Source: Hydractinia symbiolongicarpus
Lineage: Eukaryota > Cnidaria > Hydrozoa > Anthoathecata > Hydractiniidae
DNA: 64,000 nucleotides
Reading direction: 5' to 3'
Assembly (NCBI RefSeq): GCF_029227915.1
Contig: NC_079881.1
Span: forward strand, 12,003,501 to 12,067,500
Part shown: piece by piece, positions 1 through 10,947 of the stretch
Layout of the letters: each line of letters starts with the position of its first letter
Position numbering within the stretch: position 1 is the first letter of the stretch
Program-made: the position numbers and the translations under genes
The notes under the pieces: model-generated
Database searches by the model: none
Told to the model about the DNA's origin: nothing
The model's input: the letters and a program-made list of their open reading frames with translations, nothing else

Positions 1-177
1 ATGACTACACAAGAGACCGAAATGAAATTAATATATACAGATCGAGAGAATTGTCAGCGGTAAAAAAATACTGAATGCGCAATAAAACAATGGATTTGTA
101 CATATAGGTCCGCACAGTTTGAGCAATCGCAGCTATGTGCAGAATATTTTTCTCCAAACGAAGCCAAGTACGTAGCC

Positions 178-242
178 AACCTCGATCCCAGGGCCTGTAG
201 CGTTTTTTGATATAAGGATGAAACGCGTACGAGGCCCTGGTA
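178..242. repeat. Short inverted-repeat fragment, CCTCG family
   Basis: Starts with CCTCGATCCCAGGGCC and ends near GAGGCCCTGG, so the two edges are imperfect inverted copies of each other. The same edge motif (CCTCGTCCCCAGGGC) bounds the 919-bp element at 46846-47764 and the foldback at 48362-48424. It is read as a decayed member of one MITE family. The open frame across this stretch on the minus strand is therefore not considered a gene. Confidence 0.45.
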
Positions 243-249
243 CAACAGT

Positions 250-2255
250 GGCGAGAAAAACTTCTGAAAGCAATTACAAGATGACGATTTAAAATTGTAT
301 AATTTAAAAAAGTAAAATTTGAATATTCCGGTCTGTGAATTATCTAGCACATCCACGAAAGTTTCAATAATGTAACCATGTAACGATTTGTTGTGTTATG
401 GGGGGGGAGGGTACTCCACCCCACGGGTGAAAATAAACAAAAAAAAAAACTAATATATAACTTGTGAATCACAAAATCTTTGCTCGAGAGAATGCCATGT
501 TTGTTCCCGTAACGGTCGCGCGCTGTAGTGAACATTTCAACAAAATTGACCGTAAAAAATCGATCGTCGAATTTGATGAATGGAAATTAGGCTTCTATTT
601 GTCATCTCTAAAATAAATTATGACTAACGAATTTTAAATTGTCGTATTACTGATGATATTCTCCACAGGTTTGTGAAATAAATAGGCAGGCATTAATTTT
701 TCAGGGAAAATTACTTTCAATGACGTCATTGGAACAAATAGTGAAGTTACTGTTGTATTCTCATTTTACAGAAAATACTATAGTCAGCATGTCAAAAAGC
801 ATGGTATACCTAGAGAATATTGTATTTTTTAAAAAAAGTTGAAGAAAAGAGTATTCCTGTCGAAAACTTTTCTGCTACCCATATAGTGCCTTAGCAACCT
901 TCTGGTTATCACCTGGTAACAAGCAAATTAAATAATAAATTAGACATATTAATTAATGCAACATCATCAACACTTTTATGATGGCCGCCCAAAAAACCGT
1001 CCCGCAGAACCTTATCTTCGGCTCGCCCGGAGCCCCTAGAAAGAGGCTTCAAATAACATACAGAAAAAATAATCATTGATAAGCGCATTTCAATAAACCT
1101 CAAACACGCTCACCCTTAGAATTGACAATCTCCATTGAAAACAGCAAGACGCACTGAAAACGTGGATTGACCGCTGCGCAAAACGGAAGTAAAATCGGAT
1201 TAGATAAGGCAAGCTACTTTTATTCGTTTTAATATTTCATAACAAAAAATGAATCAAGTAACAGGAAACAGAAATAACAAGAAAAAACAAATTATGCGTT
1301 GTTGACATCATCGTCAAGTATGATTTATTCTGGTCAAAGTTTTTCAGCATGGCAGCTTTTTGGCTGTTTTTTAAATTTGCTAAAAGCCTCAAATAGCCAA
1401 TACTTCACAGTCCGTAAGTCAGGTAATCCACGCCGTAAAGACGCGAGAACTTTCCAAAAAGGATTGTTTTCATAAGCAGTAAATAATGCCTTTTAACAAT
1501 GAGTATGTGGTTAGATAGATTTGCAACCTCAAGAAGTCTCAGATTTAAGAAAATTACGTTTTGTGACAACAATTAATAATTTTGGTACAGCCATAAAATA
1601 TTCTCTCAAATACTTTTTTCTTCTTTAATAAAAAACACATGATTTTCATTCTAACAACAGTAATTTCATTACGTTACCATTGTTGCGATTACACAACTTC
1701 GTTTATAAAAATATTTAATGCTCTTTACCATTAACCGGATAAACTTTTAGTATCCTCATTATCTCTTTAGAAGCAGCAGTATCTATTTGAAAGTAAATAA
1801 TACGTCCGGAGCAATCAAAGCAGGGCATCTTAGTTTTCTATATAATAACATAAAAATGCATTGAAAAAAAATGATTTCAATTATTACAAGCAGCGTCTTA
1901 TGAACATGCAAACGTTAAAATTTTCTGGGTATATTTGTATTTACTTGCGTTGAAAAAAAAGCTATTTGATTGGTTAAATCATCGTGGGAGTTGCAATTAC
2001 AAACAAAATTACAATTTGATTGCTTAAATTAACAACGCTGAAAGAAATACAGATATTCCTGAAGAATTCGATAAAATAGAAGTATAAAGCTGTTTTTGTG
2101 AGAAAGAACAGTTGGCTGTAAAAAGAATCAAACTTGTGCGTAATTAAAATCAGTTTTCTTTCAAGAGACTCATGATTACTGTTGAATCATAAATGAGTCT
2201 TTTCCTTGGAAAGAGTTGAGAAGGAAGGATGCTTATTGCACCATTGCTGTTGTTT
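250..2255. other. Intergenic, nothing recognised
   Basis: AT-rich sequence with homopolymer runs and no open frame with recognisable protein character on either strand. The short ORFs here have no domain signature or convincing splice sites. The last few hundred bases must hold the GPCR promoter or 5' exon. Confidence 0.4.
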
Positions 2256-2259
2256 CAGT

Positions 2260-2268
2260 TATAAAATA
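2260..2268 (+). promoter_or_regulatory. Possible TATA box of the GPCR gene
   Basis: TATAAAATA lies about 60 bp upstream of the GPCR start codon, which would give a leader of roughly 30 nt. A competing reading is that a pyrimidine-rich tract ending in CCTAG near 2291 is a splice acceptor. In that case the start codon sits in a second exon and this motif is intronic. The sequence does not decide between them. Confidence 0.35.
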
Positions 2269-2319
2269 GTAAATTTTTCGTCCTTGCCTAGGTTTAGTTG
2301 GAAATAAGATCGGTTGACT

Positions 2320-3429
2320 ATGTTTACTAACAACAGTACTGAATTATCACCAATAAAAGAAATTCGACCAATGGTTGGCTGTGCTCTTGAATTTAAACCG
2401 GTATATCATGTGTGTGGTGGGATTCTTGCATTCCTCATAATTTCAGTTAATGTGTTTGTTCTACACTTATTTATCAAGAACAGTAAGTTGAGGGCGTTAC
2501 CTGCAAACTATTTGTTGATAAGTTTGTCAGTAAATGATTTACTGTCTGGTATTTCCGTTTTAATCCATTTTATACCGTATTACTACTTGGATTTTCACGG
2601 GTGTGGTCGAATGATTCAAAACTTTGACCATTCATATTTTTTAGCTGCTGATATTACTACGTATGTGCTACTCATATCAACAGTTGCACATTTAGTCCTC
2701 TTATCTAGTGAGCGATGCATATCGTTGTTATATGCGTTGCGTTATCAACTTCTAATAACGCGTGGTCGCGTGTTAATCGCTTTATTCTTAGCTTGGGCCA
2801 TTGGTTTTGTAGCTGGTGTCATACAGCTAATATGGACTTTACCATTTTTATATTCACCAAGTTATGAAACTCAGAAGAAGATGATATTATTAAATCAAGT
2901 TTATACTAAAGTCATGATAATCGGCTTTGCGTTCATTCCAGTGTTCATTCTCACCGTTGAATATACATGGTTATTGCTATTGGTGCGCCGTTTGGTCAAA
3001 TCAGTACCAAAAATTGACAGGTCACATAAATCCTTGAAAGAAAAGAAAACTTTAATTATTTACTGCAGTATGTTCGTATCGTTCCTAACCTTCTGCGTAC
3101 CTTACTTATTGATAAAGTTGCTAATTAGCGAACACACGAAGTCTGTTGAAAAGTTACCTGCTGAGTTTCTGGAGGGAGTCTTCCTCTTGCGATTTGTTAT
3201 TTCGTTGGTGAATCCATTGTTGTATACGCTTTATAAAAGTGACTTTCGACGAGCAGCAAAAATGTTGTTTTCGTTTTGCTGGATGGAAAGAAAAAGAGGA
3301 AGCAGTATTAGTTTTACTTCATACCTCCACAACACTGAACACACGGTGGACGATAGATCGTTACTGCACCCTAGTAACAATAATGGTAGACATGAAAGAT
3401 ATGAAATGGCAACCCGTAATTACCGATGA
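2320..3429 (+). CDS. Class A (rhodopsin-like) orphan GPCR, intronless, 369 aa
   Basis: A single open frame with seven hydrophobic segments: about residues 32-52, 63-87, 106-130, 150-173, 197-222, 245-270 and 282-304. Class A landmarks are visible: N44 in TM1, D73 in the SVND motif of TM2, ER (131-132) in place of D/ERY at the end of TM3, P207 in TM5, a FCVP variant of the TM6 CWxP motif, and NPLLY (298-302) in TM7. The N-terminus has overlapping N-glycosylation sequons (NNST). A TTG two codons upstream keeps the frame open, but the first ATG, at 2320, is the expected start. The third-loop and tail regions are basic. C95 is present before TM3, but no cysteine is seen in the second extracellular loop, so the usual disulfide is missing. 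Cnidarian genomes carry many intronless receptors of this kind; the ligand cannot be inferred. Confidence 0.9.
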   Translation: MFTNNSTELSPIKEIRPMVGCALEFKPVYHVCGGILAFLIISVNVFVLHLFIKNSKLRALPANYLLISLSVNDLLSGISVLIHFIPYYYLDFHGCGRMIQNFDHSYFLAADITTYVLLISTVAHLVLLSSERCISLLYALRYQLLITRGRVLIALFLAWAIGFVAGVIQLIWTLPFLYSPSYETQKKMILLNQVYTKVMIIGFAFIPVFILTVEYTWLLLLVRRLVKSVPKIDRSHKSLKEKKTLIIYCSMFVSFLTFCVPYLLIKLLISEHTKSVEKLPAEFLEGVFLLRFVISLVNPLLYTLYKSDFRRAAKMLFSFCWMERKRGSSISFTSYLHNTEHTVDDRSLLHPSNNNGRHERYEMATRNYR

Positions 3430-4517
3430 AGATATTTCTTTTATAAGTTTCATTTTTATGAGAAAAAAGTTTTTTTTTAAAGTCAAATTACTTTCTTTTC
3501 TTACTCGACCATCTATTATATGGTCATAGGCTTCGCGCACATATATCCCCCCCTTCCCTTATAAACGGTTTCCATTCACCACACGAAGCTCCTTCATATT
3601 GTTCTATATTTTTGGCTGTTTTGTTCCTTTTTATCAGGGTTGCAGGAAGAAGAGTCTTCTGCTTTTAGTCCTCCATTGTAGTAAATTTAAATACATCAAT
3701 TTTAAAAAATTTTGAGCATTTTATTTTTCAAACAAAATACTGCCTGACATTTATTTTGGACACTTATTTATTTTTTAAAACACTTAACGTCGAAACATCT
3801 TTGAGCTCAATTTATTGAGTTTTCTGAACTCGTGCTATTACTTTTCCAACATTTAATAAAAAAAATAGTTTACAGTATATAAATATATTTTTTTACATTT
3901 TGTGCCTTGTAAAATTACTGTAATAGTAAAAGATATACAAAATGCTCACAATGATTTTATTTTAGTGTCAGAAATTCTCGCCGTTTGAAAGAAAAAGCCA
4001 TTTTTGTGCAAATAAGTTACTTTTGCGATTTTCAGGGGAAAAATTAAATGACACGAACAGTAATAATCCATAGTTTGGATATCAATGCGGATATTTATAA
4101 GTTTGTGTTCACTTTATTATTATGGCAATTTTAAGTGATAAACTTCTACTGTAGTGGTAACCATGTTCGCGACATTATACTCTTGTTAATAAAATTAACA
4201 ACAAAGTAATAGGGATACCATGAGGTCCAAACTTTGCCGACATCGTCGTCGTCTGTCCTCAATTTTTCGTTGGTATTACTGTTGTAGAAATAAAAAATAT
4301 GGACCATTTGAAGTTAATGATTTAAAAAATTTTAAAACAAAAGAAATGCAGAAAATTTATAGAAATTATTTGCTCAGCGAGTTAAGAGTTAAATTTCTTT
4401 CTTCCTGATAAAATTGATCTATGCTGGCCAAAAATATTTATTGTTGATCTATATTTTGGTCGGCCCTACTTTTTGTCACCTCAAAAATTAACCCATTGGG
4501 TCTTCAAGCAGGCTAGT
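3430..4517. other. GPCR 3' flank and intergenic DNA
   Basis: T-rich sequence with an AATAAA near 3852 that could serve as the GPCR polyadenylation signal. The 62-codon frame at 4220-4408 is basic and lysine-rich with no recognisable domain, and is not called as a gene. Confidence 0.35.
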
Positions 4518-4623
4518 AAGCAATATTTTCAAGCAATATTTCCAAGCAATATTTTCAAGCATTTTTTTGTGATACCTAGGAGGATCTTCCTAGGTGATAT
4601 ACATATCATTAGGATCCTAATAT
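4518..4623. repeat. 13-bp tandem repeat followed by three consecutive palindromes
   Basis: Positions 4518-4560 hold about three copies of a 13-bp unit (AAGCAATATTTTC and variants). Then come a near-perfect palindrome at about 4578-4599 (CCTAGGA...TCCTAGG type), GATATACATATC, and the perfect 14-bp palindrome ATTAGGATCCTAAT. No gene is associated with them. Confidence 0.5.
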
Positions 4624-4699
4624 CAATTGTACTGTGTGAGCGCAAAGCGATGATTTTCAAAATTTTGTAAGCATAATATGTCGTATAAAAAATTTTACT

Positions 4700-6560
4700 C
4701 GTATGTTTCGCTTGCTAAAAAATGCAAATAAACATTGTTTTCTTATTTTTTATTTATTTTAATCTAACAATTTATACTGTTTGTAGAAAATCTCCTAACT
4801 TCCCAAGTTTGGCCTAAAACGGTATCTAGGCAACAGAAAAACAAACTTTTTATTGTCACCATTTTGTTCAGCAAAAGCATATTTCTCATGCGAGCCCCTT
4901 CAGTCAATTATGTCAAATCCATAAATCACCCGGGGCACATGTTACAGGAAAATGGCGCTCGGTGCAAACAAGGTATATACTAGTCGACTAGTTTCTTTAG
5001 TAAGACTTACAGTTTCCAATATTTACTTTTTTCTAGGTTGTCGTCCAAAATTATCTCGCTGAGTTTTTTATTCGCTCAACCTATCTAATCTTTGTAACGA
5101 CAGTGCGCGCATTTTCTGTATAGCAACCTTCCATTATCATGTTACTAAGCGGTTTCTCATACACAATTAAAACATAAACAAATGCATAAAATTATTAAAT
5201 ATAAAATATACAAATAAATACAATTATGTAGGGTTGACAGCTTGTAGTGAAGTCAAACCCACTCTGTAAATGCTTTTTTTGTAGGCTTGGATTCTCCGAC
5301 ACGATATTTTTCGAAGTGTCTTTGGCACTGATACAGGCAAATTTAGGGTTTCCGATAGCTCAATTAGTTATCTCTGGATAAGAAGCAATGTTTTTATCTC
5401 CTGCTATTATAGAAGCATACTCCACTTTCAAAAATAGTGAAAGATAAATATTATACATCTGTAAAGTTTTATGAAAACTAAATTCATAGTACCGCAATTA
5501 CCGAGACACGCGCAATTTAAAATGAGTATCATTGTGGTATTAAGCTCATATTTTTGTTTTTGTAATCGAAACAGCAAAAGTTCGTTAAAAACATGACCGA
5601 AAACTTAATTTTGCAGATTGCAAAAAGAAAAACGATAAAAAGTCGAGAACAATAGCAATTTTAGAAATTATAAGCATTTTGTGAATTGGGCAAAAATTCG
5701 CTAAATTACAGACATTTAATTCTTGCAAAACTTTTTCAGGCAGAAGTATCTGTAGCGTCGTTTCATAGTTGATAAATATTTATTTAGCTAATAGACTTGA
5801 ATAACGATAATAACATTGATAAGAATCAAATTATTTATGAAATGCGCTGAAATGCACCAAGGCATGTCAAAAAAATACATCACGCACAAAATAAGGAATA
5901 TATTATAATCTGAAAAAATATACATCATAATAAATAAAAAAATCCAGACTTCATTGTATTGCGAACTGAAGTAAACCGACGTCTATGAGTTTCCTAATCT
6001 TTTGGCGCGATGCTGAGTCAGCCGTTTTTAGAATTCTAAAAAACAATGCGCGTTCAATGTTAACATAAATTGGAAACATTTGATGGACCCCACATTTAAA
6101 AGTTTTTTTTCAAAATAAATGCCCTCTCCCTTATTAACGATGAGATTTTAGATTTCATATTTTCCCACAAAAATAGAAAATATTTGAGGAAATTTTTAAT
6201 GTAATACATAAAGAATAAATTTTTGCTGTACCCATGTAGCATTTCTAGGTATTTTACTATTTAGTTTTGAGGAAAGTAAAATTAAGGGGATCTAAGAAGA
6301 AAGTTGTTAAAAAATCTAATTTAGAGGAGATTTGAGAAGTTTTGAGAAGAGTTTTTAATACTGAGGAGAATTAAAGACTTTTAGATGAGGCGAAAACCTA
6401 AAGGAGTCCATTGATTTCCCTTACGACAAAATTCACTAACACCGCCGTTTCTTCATATGAAACTTTGGCTATTAACATTTTAGCAACACAGAAAAAGTGC
6501 AACACCACCGTTAGTTTAACTCGAGATAATAATAGCCATACACGCCTTATTAATTACATC
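4700..6560. other. Intergenic, nothing recognised
   Basis: AT-rich sequence without a credible ORF, repeat array or splice-bounded exon that I can support. Confidence 0.35.
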
Positions 6561-6564
6561 CAAA

Positions 6565-7390
6565 GTGGAAAATTATAAATGGAAATTACCATATGGTATG
6601 GCCACTTATGTTCAGGACAATTTTGAGAAATACATACCTGATAAAGATAAAAAGAGGCTAATGGTACTTAATCCTAGACCAGAAAACTTGGTACCCCCTA
6701 AAAAGCTAGATGGTTATCTATCAGACCTATTGAGACAACCAAGTAACCCCAATCTGTCTGGACATTTAGAAAATGTGGAAGGTGTTCGCAGTGATCATGA
6801 TCCCGTTTTGAAAAAATATATTTCTTTAAAGATTCTTATCATTGCGGCAGTTCCTAGAATTTTTAGTAGGTAAGATAAGGAGACTTTTCAAAATTTAAAC
6901 TGAGTGCGTGGATCGTGAATATCCAAAAAATATGTATTTAAGAACTATTTGCTTTCAACCTTTTCGGTAATACATTACTAGACCCCACTGTCTAGAAGCG
7001 GATGCGATGCAGCAAAGTTGGTCTCAAAGTCAAACGCCACACACCTTTTGACTAATCAACAGGATCTTACAAAAAGTGTTTTAGAAACAGATTTCAATAC
7101 TGAAGACAAGTAAGTATGGTACTTTCAGCTACTGAATCTGCCAAAAAAAACTAATATTGCTCCCAATGATAGAGGACCTACAGATAGAAATTTTAAAGCA
7201 AAAATAAGAATAAAACACAAAACGTTAACTCTAGAAGGTTGAGTAAACCTTTTTTAGCAAAAAAGGTTTGAGATCGTTGCATCAAGAAGAGGGGATAGAA
7301 ATACAAATTATACATCCGCCTCCAATAAGTGGTCTGGCTGGTGTAGTACGAAAAAGGGTGATCCATTTCGATGTGATACAAAACATTAAT
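6565..7390 (+). pseudogene. Decayed gag-like region of a retroelement (DIRS-like?)
   Basis: The intact part, 6565 to about 6830, encodes about 90 aa beginning MENYKWKLPYGMATYV, followed by an IPDKD segment and a LNPRPENLVPP segment. That style (aromatic-Leu-Pro start, YIP-E/D-KD, NP-P-N) recurs in uncharacterised cnidarian retroelement gag-like proteins, by recollection of the family. Downstream, fragments in shifting frames (LEADAMQQS near 6990, RILQKV near 7060, PFLAKKG near 7250) continue the same character with stops and frameshifts. It is read as an old, broken element. The superfamily assignment is tentative, and it could be a lineage-specific host repeat instead. Confidence 0.35.
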
Positions 7391-7872
7391 TTTTCACTAC
7401 TTTTTGGGGGAGGAACATGAATATTCTAAAATTTGCTCTCATAGATATGTTATGCCGGCGTTTCATGAAAAAATTGATGGAAAGCCAGCAGATGAACATG
7501 CGCTAGATTAGATCAAAATACACCTGGGTTAAATTCACACCTTCCAAATAAAATGCTTTCCATAAAGTTCATCATATTATTAACTTTGACATTAGCATCA
7601 AGAATGCTAGGTCCTCATCAACTGGATATAAGAAAATGTGACTAGAAACAGGAAACGGTGGTTTTTAATTACAGTACTTCGCAAGGAGAAAGGAACTCCT
7701 TCTGTTACTTTTATTGCACATCCTTAACAGCATTTACGTAGTGTCTATCCTTGACTAATATTTAGGTAAAACTAAATCGTGAAAGAGGAGTGACTGTCAA
7801 TATAAACCACGCAAGCTCTCACAAGCATATTCTAATTTTCTTAATAAGAAGGCGAATAAATTTATTATCATT

Positions 7873-8336
7873 CACTGCTGTATATATACTACAACTTTTA
7901 CGACAAATTCTACCCGACTAACTCCGACTTCACTGCAGTATATATACTACAACTTTTACGACAAATTCTACCCGACTAACTCCGACTTCACTGCAGTATA
8001 TATACTATAACTTTTACGACAAATTCTACCCGACTAACTCCGACTTCACTGCTGTATATATACTACAACTTTTACGACAAATTCTACCCGACTAACTCCG
8101 ACTTCACTGCTGTATATATACTACAACTTTTACGACAAATTCTACCCGACTAACTCCGACTTCACTGCAGTATATATACTACAACTTTTACGACAAATTC
8201 TACCCGACTAACTCCGACTTCACTGCTGTATATATACTACAACTTTTACGACAAATTCTACCCGACTAACTCCGACTTCACTGCAGTATATATACTACAA
8301 CTTTTACGACAAATTCTACCCGACTAACTCCGACTT
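7873..8336. repeat. Tandem array, 8 exact 58-bp units
   Basis: Eight units begin at 7873, 7931, 7989, 8047, 8105, 8163, 8221 and 8279. Each contains TATATATACTACAACTTTT and ends CTAACTCCGACTT. Units are almost identical. They differ mainly at one position, CACTGCTG versus CACTGCAG, in the order T,A,A,T,T,A,T,A. Unit 3 also has an ACTATAAC variant. The near-identity implies recent expansion or homogenisation. The array lies 3' of the STI1-like gene. Confidence 0.95.
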
Positions 8337-8600
8337 CGAAGGTAAGCAGTATATGTTTATCTGAGAGGGATATTTTTAAAACGGGAATTTGGAAAAAGTC
8401 TTTAACGTGCCGAAAGTTTTAAAAATATATTTTTGATTAGACTCTTAAAAATTTTCATAAAAGTTATTTAAACAATAACGCCTAATGCTCACGGCATCAA
8501 ATTTGCAGTAGTGGAGACGTTTAGGGTGCTAGAATCTAGTACCAATCTTTCCTTAGTATTATTCATAAAATCTAAATTTTAATACAGGCGCGTCACACCT

Positions 8601-8690
8601 CTATGTTATTTATTATTCAATCACTTTATTCACTTATCCATTCATTCATTTATTTATTCATTCATTCATTTATTCTAACACCACTTATTC
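8601..8690. repeat. Simple repeat (ATTC/ATTT)n
   Basis: Runs of TTCA and TTTA tetranucleotides, for example CATTCATTCATTTATTTATT. This is an ordinary microsatellite. Confidence 0.8.
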
Positions 8691-8866
8691 CTTTATCCTT
8701 TATGATAACAGACATGTTTTTATCCATCGTTTTTATCTTCAACGATTAAGCTTTAGGCTTTAAACAGATGTCAAAATTCGATGCAGTCAGGAAAGCATTC
8801 GACTATTTACTAATCACTTAATAAAAGATAACCCCGTAAATTGTAATTAAAATTCAGAGTGTTGTT

Positions 8867-8958
8867 GAGCTTCTTTCCTAGAGTCCAGTTACTGTAAAAA
8901 ACAACCACGAAGGAGCTTCTTTCCTAGGGTTCAGTTATTGTAAAAAACAACCACGAAG
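8867..8958. repeat. Two tandem 46-bp units
   Basis: GAGCTTCTTTCCTAG followed by a block ending AAAACAACCACGAAG is present at 8867 and again at 8913, with a few substitutions. The duplication lies just 3' of the last recognised exon of the STI1-like gene, where its missing final exon would be sought. Confidence 0.85.
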
Positions 8959-8972
8959 GAATGTGTACCTAC

Positions 8973-10947
8973 CTTGGTCCCTCGTTCGGGTTACTTCTTA
9001 TTACAGTGAACAAGTGTTGAATTTCTGGCGCTTGTAAAATGGAGACAATTTCAGGATCAGCTAAAATTTTTTGCATTTTTTTATCGTCTTCGTCGGAAGA
9101 TAGAGATGGTCGTGTATATGCTACTGTTACGTCGCTATTTTCCTGTTTGTGCGGCTTCTTTGATTTGCTGGAAAATACTGCAGCCTATGGGATAGAATGA
9201 TTTTGTCACCTATATGTATACACACCATCCGGATAAACTATCTGAGTTCATCACTAACATATTGCCGCACGTAGTGTAGTGGGTTCGTCTGCAGCTCCCA
9301 GTTCTGGGGACCGCGGATCGAATCCCGCTCACTGCTTGGTAGTATGTTAGTGATGAACAAAGTAGTTCTTCTTCAATATAAATTCGTATTGCATAATTTG
9401 AATAAAAAACTTTTTTTGGTTTTACAATCACGTCAATACTAACCTTTTCCTGGACATCTGCCATTCCAGTGAAGTGTTCACCCATAATGGCACAAAACTC
9501 CTGAATAAATTCACGCAATTCGGTATTTGTCTGACACATTTTCATCACGTGTTGTGGGTTTGTTTGTAACTGTTGGATAGCTTTGCTGAAACGAGGATCT
9601 GTGAACTTTTTGGATAACTTGGGATGAGAAAGTATTTTTTGCAGTAAATCTTCAGTTACCCACTCTTTAAAAAAACAGATATATATAATATAAAAAAGGA
9701 CCATTTTTATTTTTTTCCTACCTGCGGTAACACATAATGGTGTCGCAGAAATAGACTGACGTCAGCTAAATTTTACGACAAAAACTTATTCTAAATATGC
9801 CATTTTGTATATAAAGCAATTTCAAAGAAATTATACTTTGGCTTTGTAGAAGAGGTACTTGGCTTTTCATGGCTTTCTGGACTTCAGGTAAAACGTTTTT
9901 GTCTTCTTCATTCTCCTTCTTTTTTTTCACGATGACAGCATCTTCCTTCTTTTCTGTTTGTGTAGCAGGAGGCTTTAATTTTTCTTGTAACAGAAATCCC
10001 TTCTTAAAGCCGCAAAATGTATCGTTTTTCTGTTGCTTTTTTAGCCCTGATATTTCGCTGTTTTTTACCTAACAATAATAAAAACACGTAAGTGCCACAT
10101 TAAGGACACACTGATTTCGTTATTATACGAGCGCGTAAAGTTTTAAAAACGTGTAGATAAGTGCAAATTATAATAAAACGATTTTTTAGAATATTCGTTC
10201 CAACTGTTTTTCAAATTATTTGCAAGGGGCTTCGGTAGAAATAAAAACGATGAAGAATAAAAAGAAGTTACTACGTGATTAACTTTTCTAAGGGGTTGGG
10301 ATCTAGAGTAATAAATGATGATAATTGAAATCTGGGACGAACCAACGAGTGTCATGTTAATCAATTCACCTTTATAATGTGTATGCATTGATAAAGTTTG
10401 AATGCACCTATCTATACCAGGTCTAAAATTACTGATGACAGAAAAAATGTCTAAATTTGCTATTACTTAAATATGACATAATAATTTATGCAGCATAATT
10501 AAATCGGAAATTCTTTACATGCGAATATCTTGAGGATGAGAAGAGCTTTTTAAAAAATTTAAAAAGACTTGTTAAGTCCAACATCATTTTTTGTTCCCCT
10601 TAACAACAAAATCAAACCAAAAAACAACAAAACAACAAAAGAAACCGAAACCTCTACAGAATTTTTAGTCATCAGTTTCTGTATGCTTTTTACTTTACGA
10701 TTTTCTTCATCGCAGGTGACTTCCAAGTACTCGTTTAATTTCGTATTGACTTCTCGTTTGTATTCTGTAGTTTTTGGTTTTAATAAACGGTGAAATGATT
10801 CACTCAAATCCTCTAGAGGTGGGGGCAGATCGGCTTCTAAAAAAACATACATTATTTCTGTCACGAGTGAATAGGATGTAGTCAAAAGTGTACCCACGAA
10901 TCAAGGTGTTATGAGGACCATTTCCAGTGCAGAAATTTACCTTGCAT
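8973..10947 (-). CDS. STI1/Hip-like co-chaperone-type protein, 3' end not found
   Basis: Minus-strand exons: E1 10947-10941 (ATGCAAG), E2 10836 to about 10671 or 10641 (donor uncertain), E3 10068-9837, E4 9664-9444, E5 9184-8973. Phases join cleanly at E1/E2, E3/E4 and E4/E5, each with AG acceptors and GT donors. E2 encodes an acidic Pro/Leu start (EADLPPPLEDLSESF). E3 carries a GFKKGFLL motif and a Lys/Glu-rich linker. E4 starts KWVTEDLLQKIL and holds a DPRF...NPQ repeat typical of the STI1 (DP) domain found in Hop and Hip/ST13. E5 adds a second unit, ILADPEIVSILQAPEIQHLF. STI1 domains act in Hsp70/Hsp90 client handling, so a cytosolic chaperone-adaptor role is inferred. No TPR exon was seen. 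E5 ends in phase 2, so at least one more exon must exist downstream but was not located. Intron 4 holds the tRNA-like foldback. Confidence 0.8.
9246..9358 (+). mobile_element. Foldback element with a tRNA-like core
   Basis: Perfect 16-bp inverted repeats (GTTCATCACTAACATA at 9246-9261 and its reverse complement at 9343-9358) bracket an 81-bp core. The core has an A-box-like TAGTGTAGTGGG, resembling the D-arm of eukaryotic tRNA-Val, and a B-box-like GGATCGAATCC within a potential T-arm. The T-loop and D-arm are recognisable but the anticodon arm is not canonical, so this is not called as a functional tRNA gene. It lies in intron 4 of the STI1-like gene on the opposite strand. It could be a tRNA-derived SINE relic or a structured foldback element able to recruit Pol III. 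Confidence 0.65.

Noticed and set aside
54-356. 100-codon minus-strand frame at the window start
   Set aside because: It overlaps an inverted-repeat fragment of the CCTCG MITE family and shows no protein signature.
9262-9342. Functional tRNA gene
   Set aside because: A- and B-box-like elements exist, but the anticodon arm is not canonical and the sequence is enclosed by element-like inverted repeats.
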